Shown here: piece by piece, positions 24,701 to 36,700 of the stretch
Layout: the number at the start of each line of letters is the position of its first letter
Position numbering within the stretch: position 1 is the first letter of the stretch
From: Homalodisca vitripennis
Taxonomy: Eukaryota; Arthropoda; Insecta; Hemiptera; Cicadellidae
Reading direction: 5' to 3'
Assembly (NCBI RefSeq): GCF_021130785.1
Contig: NC_060213.1
Coordinates: 133,934,001 to 133,998,000, forward strand
Length of the DNA: 64,000 nt
The notes under the pieces: generated by a model
Told to the model about the DNA's origin: nothing
Seen by the model: only the letters and a program-made list of their open reading frames with translations
Databases searched by the model: none
Position numbers and translations under genes: made by a program

Positions 24701-27700
24701 TGTTGTTTTTGCAGGACTATTTATTGGGTTTATCCTCACCCTAAGCAGCTACCTGTTCCTGGTCTGTCTGATGACATTCTTTGTCACTTCCAGCAGAGCT
24801 ACCAAGTTTCTCTCATAGTGTTGTTTTTGCAGGACTATTTATTGGGTTTATCCTCACTCTAAGCAGCTACCTGTTCCTGGTCTGTCTGATGACATTCTTT
24901 GTCACTTCCAGCAGAGCTACCAAGTTTCTCTCATAGTGTTGTTTTTGCAGGACTATTTATTGGGTTTATCCTCACCCTAAGCAGCTACCTGTTCCTGGTC
25001 TGTCTGATGACATTCTTTGTCACTTCCAGCAGAGCTACCAAGTTTCTCTCATAGTGTTGTTTTTGCAGGACTATTTATTGGGTTTATCCTCACTCTAAGC
25101 AGCTACCTGTTCCTGGTCTGTCTGATGACATTCTTTGTCACTTCCAGCAGAGCTACCAAGTTTCTCTCATAGTGTTGTTTTTGCAGGACTATTTATTGGG
25201 TTTATCCTCACTCTAAGCAGCTACCTGTTCCTGGTCTGTCTGATGACATTCTTTGTCACTTCCAGCAGAGCTACCAAGTTTCTCTCATAGTGTTGTTTTT
25301 GCAGGACTATTTATTGGGTTTTATCCTCACTCTAAGCAGCTACCTGTTCCTGGTCTGTCTGATGACATTCTTTGTCACTTCCAGCAGAGCTACCAAGTTT
25401 CTCTCATAGTGTTGTTTTTGCAGGACTATTTATTGGGTTTATCCTCACTCTAAGCAGCTACCTGTTCCTGGTCTGTCTGATGACATTCTTTGTCACTTCC
25501 AGCAGAGCTACCAAGTTTCTCTCATAGTGTTGTTTTTGCAGGACTATTTATTGGGTTTATCCTCACTCTAAGCAGCTACCTGTTCCTGGTCTGTCTGATG
25601 ACATTCTTTGTCACTTCCAGCAGAGCTACCAAGTTTCTCTCATAGTGTTGTTTTTTGCAGGACTATTTATTGGGTTTATCCTCACTCTAAGCAGCTACCT
25701 GTTCCTGGTCTGTCTGATGACATTCTTTGTCACTTCCAGCAGAGCTACCAAGTTTCTCTCATAGTGTTGTTTTTTGCAGGACTATTTATTGGGTTTATCC
25801 TCACTCTAAGCAGCTACCTGTTCCTGGTCTGTCTGATGACATTCTTTGTCACTTCCAGCAGAGCTACCAAGTTTCTCTCATAGTGTTGTTTTTGCAGGAC
25901 TATTTATTGGGTTTATCCTCACTCTAAGCAGCTACCTGTTCCTGGTCTGTCTGATGACATTCTTTGTCACTTCCAGCAGAGCTACCAAGTTTCTCTCATA
26001 GTGTTGTTTTTGCAGGACTATTTATTGGGTTTATCCTCACTCTAAGCAGCTACCTGTTCCTGGTCTGTCTGATGACATTCTTTGTCACTTCCAGCAGAGC
26101 TACCAAGTTTCTCTCATAGTGTTGTTTTTGCAGGACTATTTATTGGGTTTATCCTCACTCTAAGCAGCTACCTGTTCCTGGTCTGTCTGATGACATTCTT
26201 TGTCACTTCCAGCAGAGCTACCAAGTTTCTCTCATAGTGTTGTTTTTGCAGGACTATTTATTGGGTTTATCCTCACTCTAAGCAGCTACCTGTTCCTGGT
26301 CTGTCTGATGACATTCTTTGTCACTTCCAGCAGAGCTACCAAGTTTCTCTCATAGTGTTGTTTTTGCAGGACTATTTATTGGGTTTATCCTCACTCTAAG
26401 CAGCTACCTGTTCCTGGTCTGTCTGATGACATTCTTTGTCACTTCCAGCAGAGCTACCAAGTTTCTCTCATAGTGTTGTTTTTGCAGGACTATTTATTGG
26501 GTTTATCCTCACCCTAAGCAGCTACCTGTTCCTGGTCTGTCTGATGACATTCTTTGTCACTTCCAGCAGAGCTACCAAGTTTCTCTCATAGTGTTGTTTT
26601 TGCAGGACTATTTATTGGGTTTATCCTCACTCTAAGCAGCTACCTGTTCCTGGTCTGTCTGATGACATTCTTTGTCACTTCCAGCAGAGCTACCAAGTTT
26701 CTCTCATAGTGTTGTTTTTGCAGGACTATTTATTGGGTTTATCCTCACTCTAAGCAGCTACCTGTTCCTGGTCTGTCTGATGACATTCTTTGTCACTTCC
26801 AGCAGAGCTACCAAGTTTCTCTCATAGTGTTGTTTTTGCAGGACTATTTATTGGGTTTATCCTCACCCTAAGCAGCTACCTGTTCCTGGTCTGTCTGATG
26901 ACATTCTTTGTCACTTCCAGCAGAGCTACCAAGTTTCTCTCATAGTGTTGTTTTTGCAGGACTATTTATTGGGTTTATCCTCACTCTAAGCAGCTACCTG
27001 TTCCTGGTCTGTCTGATGACATTCTTTGTCACTTCCAGCAGAGCTACCAAGTTTCTCTCATAGTGTTGTTTTTGCAGGACTATTTATTGGGTTTATCCTC
27101 ACTCTAAGCAGCTACCTGTTCCTGGTCTGTCTGATGACATTCTTTGTCACTTCCAGCAGAGCTACCAAGTTTCTCTCATAGTGTTGTTTTTGCAGGACTA
27201 TTTATTGGGTTTATCCTCACTCTAAGCAGCTACCTGTTCCTGGTCTGTCTGATGACATTCTTTGTCACTTCCAGCAGAGCTACCAAGTTTCTCTCATAGT
27301 GTTGTTTTTGCAGGACTATTTATTGGGTTTATCCTCACTCTAAGCAGCTACCTGTTCCTGGTCTGTCTGATGACATTCTTTGTCACTTCCAGCAGAGCTA
27401 CCAAGTTTCTCTCATAGTGTTGTTTTTGCAGGACTATTTATTGGGTTTATCCTCACTCTAAGCAGCTACCTGTTCCTGGTCTGTCTGATGACATTCTTTG
27501 TCACTTCCAGCAGAGCTACCAAGTTTCTCTCATAGTGTTGTTTTTGCAGGACTATTTATTGGGTTTATCCTCACTCTAAGCAGCTACCTGTTCCTGGTCT
27601 GTCTGATGACATTCTTTGTCACTTCCAGCAGAGCTACCAAGTTTCTCTCATAGTGTTGTTTTTGCAGGACTATTTATTGGGTTTATCCTCACTCTAAGCA

Positions 27701-30700
27701 GCTACCTGTTCCTGGTCTGTCTGATGACATTCTTTGTCACTTCCAGCAGAGCTACCAAGTTTCTCTCATAGTGTTGTTTTTGCAGGACTATTTATTGGGT
27801 TTATCCTCACTCTAAGCAGCTACCTGTTCCTGGTCTGTCTGATGACATTCTTTGTCACTTCCAGCAGAGCTACCAAGTTTCTCTCATAGTGTTGTTTTTG
27901 CAGGACTATTTATTGGGTTTATCCTCACTCTAAGCAGCTACCTGTTCCTGGTCTGTCTGATGACATTCTTTGTCACTTCCAGCAGAGCTACCAAGTTTCT
28001 CTCATAGTGTTGTTTTTGCAGGACTATTTATTGGGTTTATCCTCACTCTAAGCAGCTACCTGTTCCTGGTCTGTCTGATGACATTCTTTGTCACTTCCAG
28101 CAGAGCTACCAAGTTTCTCTCATAGTGTTGTTTTTGCAGGACTATTTATTGGGTTTATCCTCACTCTAAGCAGCTACCTGTTCCTGGTCTGTCTGTCTGA
28201 TGACATTCTTTGTCACTTCCAGCAGAGCTACCAAGTTTCTCTCATAGTGTTGTTTTTGCAGGACTATTTATTGGGTTTATCCTCACCTCTAAGCAGCTAC
28301 CTGTTCCTGGTCTGTCTGATGACATTCTTTGTCACTTCCAGCAGAGCTACCAAGTTTCTCTCATAGTGTTGTTTTTGCAGGACTATTTATTGGGTTTATC
28401 CTCACCCTAAGCAGCTACCTGTTCCTGGTCTGTCTGATGACATTCTTTGTCACTTCCAGCAGAGCTACCAAGTTTCTCTCATAGTGTTGTTTTTGCAGGA
28501 CTATTTATTGGGTTTATCCTCACTCTAAGCAGCTACCTGTTCCTGGTCTGTCTGATGACATTCTTTGTCACTTCCAGCAGAGCTACCAAGTTTCTCTCAT
28601 AGTGTTGTTTTTGCAGGACTATTTATTGGGTTTATCCTCACTCTAAGCAGCTACCTGTTCCTGGTCTGTCTGATGACATTCTTTGTCACTTCCAGCAGAG
28701 CTACCAAGTTTCTCTCATAGTGTTGTTTTTGCAGGACTATTTATTGGGTTTATCCTCACTCTAAGCAGCTACCTGTTCCTGGTCTGTCTGATGACATTCT
28801 TTGTCACTTCCAGCAGAGCTACCAAGTTTCTCTCATAGTGTTGTTTTTGCAGGACTATTTATTGGGTTTATCCTCACCCTAAGCAGCTACCTGTTCCTGG
28901 TCTGTCTGATGACATTCTTTGTCACTTCCAGCAGAGCTACCAAGTTTCTCTCATAGTGTTGTTGTTTTTGCAGGACTATTTATTGGGTTTATCCTCACTC
29001 TAAGCAGCTACCTGTTCCTGGTCTGTCTGATGACATTCTTTGTCACTTCCAGCAGAGCTACCAAGTTTCTCTCATAGTGTTGTTTTTGCAGGACTATTTA
29101 TTGGGTTTATCCTCACTCTAAGCAGCTACCTGTTCCTGGTCTGTCTGATGACATTCTTTGTCACTTCCAGCAGAGCTACCAAGTTTCTCTCATAGTGTTG
29201 TTTTTGCAGGACTATTTATTGGGTTTATCCTCACTCTAAGCAGCTACCTGTTCCTGGTCTGTCTGATGACATTCTTTGTCACTTCCAGCAGAGCTACCAA
29301 GTTTCTCTCATAGTGTTGTTTTTGCAGGACTATTTATTGGGTTTATCCTCACTCTAAGCAGCTACCTGTTCCTGGTCTGTCTGATGACATTCTTTGTCAC
29401 TTCCAGCAGAGCTACCAAGTTTCTCTCATAGTGTTGTTTTTTGCAGGACTATTTATTGGGTTTATCCTCACTCTAAGCAGCTACCTGTTCCTGGTCTGTC
29501 TGATGACATTCTTTGTCACTTCCAGCAGAGCTACCAAGTTTCTCTCATAGTGTTGTTTTTGCAGGACTATTTATTGGGTTTATCCTCACTCTAAGCAGCT
29601 ACCTGTTCCTGGTCTGTCTGATGACATTCTTTGTCACTTCCAGCAGAGCTACCAAGTTTCTCTCATAGTGTTGTTTTTGCAGGACTATTTATTGGGTTTA
29701 TCCTCACTCTAAGCAGCTACCTGTTCCTGGTCTGTCTGATGACATTCTTTGTCACTTCCAGCAGAGCTACCAAGTTTCTCTCATAGTGTTGTTTTTGCAG
29801 GACTATTTATTGGGTTTATCCTCACCCTAAGCAGCTACCTGTTCCTGGTCTGTCTGATGACATTCTTTGTCACTTCCAGCAGAGCTACCAAGTTTCTCTC
29901 ATAGTGTTGTTTTTGCAGGACTATTTATTGGGTTTATCCTCACCCTAAGCAGCTACCTGTTCCTGGTCTGTCTGATGACATTCTTTGTCACTTCCAGCAG
30001 AGCTACCAAGTTTCTCTCATAGTGTTGTTTTTGCAGGACTATTTATTGGGTTTATCCTCACTCTAAGCAGCTACCTGTTTCCTGGTCTGTCTGATGACAT
30101 TCTTTGTCACTTCCAGCAGAGCTACCAAGTTTCTCTCATAGTGTTGTTTTTGCAGGACTATTTATTGGGTTTATCCTCACTCTAAGCAGCTACCTGTTCC
30201 TGGTCTGTCTGATGACATTCTTTGTCACTTCCAGCAGAGCTACCAAGTTTCTCTCATAGTGTTGTTTTTGCAGGACTATTTATTGGGTTTATCCTCACTC
30301 TAAGCAGCTACCTGTTCCTGGTCTGTCTGATGACATTCTTTGTCACTTCCAGCAGAGCTACCAAGTTTCTCTCATAGTGTTGTTTTTGCAGGACTATTTA
30401 TTGGGTTTATCCTCACTCTAAGCAGCTACCTGTTCCTGGTCTGTCTGATGACATTCTTTGTCACTTCCAGCAGAGCTACCAAGTTTCTCTCATAGTGTTG
30501 TTTTTGCAGGACTATTTATTGGGTTTATCCTCACTCTAAGCAGCTACCTGTTCCTGGTCTGTCTGATGACATTCTTTGTCACTTCCAGCAGAGCTACCAA
30601 GTTTCTCTCATAGTGTTGTTTTTGCAGGACTATTTATTGGGTTTATCCTCACTCTAAGCAGCTACCTGTTCCTGGTCTGTCTGATGACATTCTTTGTCAC

Positions 30701-33700
30701 TTCCAGCAGAGCTACCAAGTTTCTCTCATAGTGTTGTTTTTGCAGGACTATTTATTTGGGTTTATCCTCACCCTAAGCAGCTACCTGTTCCTGGTCTGTC
30801 TGATGACATTCTTTGTCACTTCCAGCAGAGCTACCAAGTTTCTCTCATAGTGTTGTTGTTTGCAGGACTATTTATTGGGTTTATCCTCACCCTAAGCAGC
30901 TACCTGTTCCTGGTCTGTCTGATGACATTCTTTGTCACTTCCAGCAGAGCTACCAAGTTTCTCTCATAGTGTTGTTTTTGCAGGACTATTTATTGGGTTT
31001 ATCCTCACTCTAAGCAGCTACCTGTTCCTGGTCTGTCTGATGACATTCTTTGTCACTTCCAGCAGAGCTACCAAGTTTCTCTCATAGTGTTGTTTTTGCA
31101 GGACTATTTATTGGGTTTATCCTCACAGCAGCTACCTGTTCTGGTCTGTCTGATGACATTCTTTGTCACTTCCAGCAGAGCTACCAAGTTTCTCTCATAG
31201 TGTTGTTTTTGCAGGACTATTTATTGGGTTTATCCTCACTCTAAGCAGCTACCTGTTCCTGGTCTGTCTGATGACATTCTTTGTCACTTCCAGCAGAGCT
31301 ACCAAGTTTCTCTCATAGTGTTGTTTTTGCAGGACTATTTATTGGGTTTATCCTCACTCTAAGCAGCTACCTGTTCCTGGTCTGTCTGATGACATTCTTT
31401 GTCACTTCCAGCAGAGCTACCAAGTTTCTCTCATAGTGTTGTTTTTGCAGGACTATTTATTGGGTTTATCCTCACTCTAAGCAGCTACCTGTTCCTGGTC
31501 TGTCTGATGACATTCTTTGTCACTTCCAGCAGAGCTACCAAGTTTCTCTCATAGTGTTGTTTTTGCAGGACTATTTATTGGGTTTATCCTCACTCTAAGC
31601 AGCTACCTGTTCCTGGTCTGTCTGATGACATTCTTTGTCACTTCCAGCAGAGCTACCAAGTTTCTCTCATAGTGTTGTTTTTGCAGGACTATTTATTGGG
31701 TTTATCCTCACTCTAAGCAGCTACCTGTTCCTGGTCTGTCTGATGACATTCTTTGTCACTTCCAGCAGAGCTACCAAGTTTCTCTCATAGTGTTGTTTTT
31801 GCAGGACTATTTATTGGGTTTATCCTCACTCTAAGCAGCTACCTGTTCCTGGTCTGTCTGATGACATTCTTTGTCACTTCCAGCAGAGCTACCAAGTTTC
31901 TCTCATAGTGTTGTTTTTGCAGGACTATTTATTGGGTTTATCCTCACCCTAAGCAGCTACCTGTTCCTGGTCTGTCTGATGACATTCTTTGTCACTTCCA
32001 GCAGAGCTACCAAGTTTCTCTCATAGTGTTGTTTTTGCAGGACTATTTATTGGGTTTATCCTCACTCTAAGCAGCTACCTGTTCCTGGTCTGTCTGATGA
32101 CATTCTTTGTCACTTCCAGCAGAGCTACCAAGTTTCTCTCATAGTGTTGTTTTTGCAGGACTATTTATTGGGTTTATCCTCACTCTAAGCAGCTACCTGT
32201 TCCTGGTCTGTCTGATGACATTCTTTGTCACTTCCAGCAGAGCTACCAAGTTTCTCTCATAGTGTTGTTTTTGCAGGACTATTTATTGGGTTTATCCTCA
32301 CTCTAAGCAGCTACCTGTTCCTGGTCTGTCTGATGACATTCTTTGTCACTTCCAGCAGAGCTACCAAGTTTCTCTCATAGTGTTGTTTTTGCAGGACTAT
32401 TTATTGGGTTTATCCTCACTCTAAGCAGCTACCTGTTCCTGGTCTGTCTGATGACATTCTTTGTCACTTCCAGCAGAGCTACCAAGTTTCTCTCATAGTG
32501 TTGTTTTTGCAGGACTATTTATTGGGTTTATCCTCACTCTAAGCAGCTACCTGTTCCTGGTCTGTCTGATGACATTCTTTGTCACTTCCAGCAGAGCTAC
32601 CAAGTTTCTCTCATAGTGTTGTTTTTGCAGGACTATTTATTGGGTTTATCCTCACTCTAAGCAGCTACCTGTTCCTGGTCTGTCTGATGACATTCTTTGT
32701 CACTTCCAGCAGAGCTACCAAGTTTCTCTCATAGTGTTGTTTTTGCAGGACTATTTATTGGGTTTATCCTCACTCTAAGCAGCTACCTGTTCCTGGTCTG
32801 TCTGATGACATTCTTTGTCACTTCCAGCAGAGCTACCAAGTTTCTCTCATAGTGTTGTTTTTGCAGGACTATTTATTGGGTTTATCCTCACTCTAAGCAG
32901 CTACCTGTTCCTGGTCTGTCTGATGACATTCTTTGTCACTTCCAGCAGAGCTACCAAGTTTCTCTCATAGTGTTGTTTTTGCAGGACTATTTATTGGGTT
33001 TATCCTCACTCTAAGCAGCTACCTGTTCCTGGTCTGTCTGATGACATTCTTTGTCACTTCCAGCAGAGCTACCAAGTTTCTCTCATAGTGTTGTTTTTGC
33101 AGGACTATTTATTGGGTTTATCCTCACTCTTAAGCAGCTACCTGTTCCTGGTCTGTCTGATGACATTCTTTGTCACTTCCAGCAGAGCTACCAAGTTTCT
33201 CTCATAGTGTTGTTTTTGCAGGACTATTTATTGGGTTTATCCTCACTCTAAGCAGCTACCTGTTCCTGGTCTGTCTGATGACATTCTTTGTCACTTCTAG
33301 CAGAGCTACCAAGTTTCTCTCATAGTGTTGTTTTTGCAGGACTATTTATTGGGTTTATCCTCACTCTAAGCAGCTACCTGTTCCTGGTCTGTCTGATGAC
33401 ATTCTTTGTCACTTCCAGCAGAGCTACCAAGTTTCTCTCATAGTGTTGTTTTTGCAGGACTATTTATTGGGTTTATCCTCACTCTAAGCAGCTACCTGTT
33501 CCTGGTCTGTCTGATGACATTCTTTGTCACTTCCAGCAGAGCTACCAAGTTTCTCTCATAGTGTTGTTTTTGCAGGACTATTTATTGGGTTTATCCTCAC
33601 TCTAAGCAGCTACCTGTTCCTGGTCTGTCTGATGACATTCTTTGTCACTTCCAGCAGAGCTACCAAGTTTCTCTCATAGTGTTGTTTTTGCAGGACTATT

Positions 33701-36700
33701 TATTGGGTTTATCCTCACCCTAAGCAGCTACCTGTTCCTGGTCTGTCTGATGACATTCTTTGTCACTTCCAGCAGAGCTACCAAGTTTCTCTCATAGTGT
33801 TGTTTTTGCAGGACTATTTATTGGGTTTATCCTCACTCTAAGCAGCTACCTGTTCCTGGTCTGTCTGATGACATTCTTTGTCACTTCCAGCAGAGCTACC
33901 AAGTTTCTCTCATAGTGTTGTTTTTGCAGGACTATTTATTGGGTTTATCCTCACTCTAAGCAGCTACCTGTTCCTGGTCTGTCTGTCTGATGACATTCTT
34001 TGTCACTTCCAGCAGAGCTACCAAGTTTCTCTCATAGTGTTGTTTTTGCAGGACTATTTATTGGGTTTATCCTCACTCTAAGCAGCTACCTGTTCCTGGT
34101 CTGTCTGATGACATTCTTTGTCACTTCCAGCAGAGCTACCAAGTTTCTCTCATAGTGTTGTTTTTGCAGGACTATTTATTGGGTTTATCCTCACTCTAAG
34201 CAGCTACCTGTTCCTGGTCTGTCTGATGACATTCTTTGTCACTTCCAGCAGAGCTACCAAGTTTCTCTCATAGTGTTGTTTTTGCAGGACTATTTATTGG
34301 GTTTATCCTCACTCTAAGCAGCTACCTGTTCCTGGTCTGTCTGATGACATTCTTTGTCACTTCCAGCAGAGCTACCAAGTTTCTCTCATAGTGTTGTTTT
34401 TGCAGGACTATTTATTGGGTTTATCCTCACTCTAAGCAGCTACCTGTTCCTGGTCTGTCTGATGACATTCTTTGTCACTTCCAGCAGAGCTACCAAGTTT
34501 CTCTCATAGTGTTGTTTTTGCAGGACTATTTATTGGGTTTATCCTCACTCTAAGCAGCTACCTGTTCCTGGTCTGTCTGATGACATTCTTTGTCACTTCC
34601 AGCAGAGCTACCAAGTTTCTCTCATAGTGTTGTTTTTTGCAGGACTATTTATTGGGTTTATCCTCACCCTAAGCAGCTACCTGTTCCTGGTCTGTCTGAT
34701 GACATTCTTTGTCACTTCCAGCAGAGCTACCAAGTTTCTCTCATAGTGTTGTTTTTGCAGGACTATTTATTGGGTTTATCCTCACCCTAAGCAGCTACCT
34801 GTTCCTGGTCTGTCTGATGACATTCTTTGTCACTTCCAGCAGAGCTACCAAGTTTCTCTCATAGTGTTGTTTTTGCAGGACTATTTATTGGGTTTATCCT
34901 CACTCTAAGCAGCTACCTGTTCCTGGTCTGTCTGATGACATTCTTTGTCACTTCCAGCAGAGCTACCAAGTTTCTCTCATAGTGTTGTTTTTGCAGGACT
35001 ATTTATTGGGTTTATCCTCACCCTAAGCAGCTACCTGTTCCTGGTCTGTCTGATGACATTCTTTGTCACTTCCAGCAGAGCTACCAAGTTTCGCAGTAAA
35101 CTGAAGAACAAATTTGAGGACGGATTTAAAGAAGGTTAATGTCTATTTATTTATTTACATAGATTAGGAATAAGATTTAAGATTCAAGGGTTTTATTGTC
35201 GTTAGGCAATCCATAGAAATGCAATTGACAAAGTCATAGCTAATTATTTACAATGATAATAGCATATAAACCTTAAAAAATACATATTAGGCACATATTT
35301 TTCATGTAAGTCAATTGAATAAATATGACAGTCAATAAATAAACTAAACTATGTACATAAATTATTTACTAAAGTTAATGTAAGGTTTAAAAGTTGAATC
35401 TACACACAGTTAAAAATATCATAAATAAATGAATAAATAATTTAAAATCTTAGGCTACTAATATCACAGTTCAAAAAATCATTCACTGAAAAAAAAAACA
35501 TTTTGTTTAAACCACCTTTCTGTTATTGTTTTAAAACTTTGCAGGGGTACAGTCCATGCCTTTTCAGGTAATTTGTTAAAAAATTTAAGTTTCATTTTAA
35601 TGTGACTTCTATTGGTTTTCTCTAATTTTATTTGAGGCAATTCTAAAAAATAATTTGATCTAGTTGGATATCTATTTACTTCCTGCCGTACTTTAAACAA
35701 CTCAAGACTCTTTTTAACACTAAATTAAACAGCAATATATATATATACAATATATATATTATATATATATATTATATATATATACAGCGACGTAACCCTA
35801 GGTTTTTTCAGCACCCTGGCAAACACCTTATTTTGGCGCCCCTCCCCCCCCCATCCAATTGAAACTGAAAACTAATTTTCCTTATAAACTCCTCTTAAAA
35901 AGTGTGGTGTGTCCATCGGTACCAGGGTACGCGACATTAAAACATCTTGTATCTTGATCTTAAATACTCAACCTCAAGTTCAAAGTATATAGGCCTAAAT
36001 AGTATTTGGTAATAAGTAGAATTCGTATTTTCAAAAACAAAAATAGATATATTTCAAAAAACACCATTTATACTAAAACACTTATGATAGTAAATTATGT
36101 AAAATATTGATTTAAAATAATAAAGTTCTTAAATTTAACTTTCCTCGGGCTTTTCTTGCAGCATATGTACTGACAATCTCACTGAACATAGTTTTGAGCT
36201 ACCTGTGCACAAGAAATAATCCCTAGGTTCGGGGGGGGGGGGGGGGGGGGGGGGTGGGTGTCACCTCCTGTTGCCCTGTCAAATTCCGTAAATAATTTTT
36301 TATTATTTTTAAGTTTACTAAAACTCTTCATTCGAAGCCACTGAAACCGAATGTCAAAAACCTTAAGGCAGTCATTATTTTGGTTATACATCCTCCATTT
36401 TTGTTCACAACACAAAAATTCAAAGATCAATCAATTGGCTGTTTGATATTTGTACGAAATCCAAACCCATGGTATTTGAAACTTTCCACTTCATTGCCAA
36501 TTCGTCTTGTCCAAGTCTTCTTTATTTTGAGCTAATTCATTTCTTTAGCCTTTAAGTCACCCCACTCCATTTTCCAGAAAGCTAGCGCCGTGAAAAACCA
36601 ACAAAATGAGGGAGGTGTTGAATAATAGAATCTTTCCTATTCACAAAGAAGCGATCGACGATTCCCTAATAGCTCTGCTGTTGAAATTTTTCTTCTCTTC

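Noticed and set aside
22473..34996. CRISPR array
   Set aside because: There are direct repeats but no unique spacers; the whole 118-bp unit repeats, and the genome is clearly an animal's.
21792..35139. Many open frames of 61-92 codons beginning [13 protein letters not shown] or similar across the array
   Set aside because: They are alternative frames of the 118-bp tandem repeat. None starts in a gene context, and they repeat because the DNA repeats.
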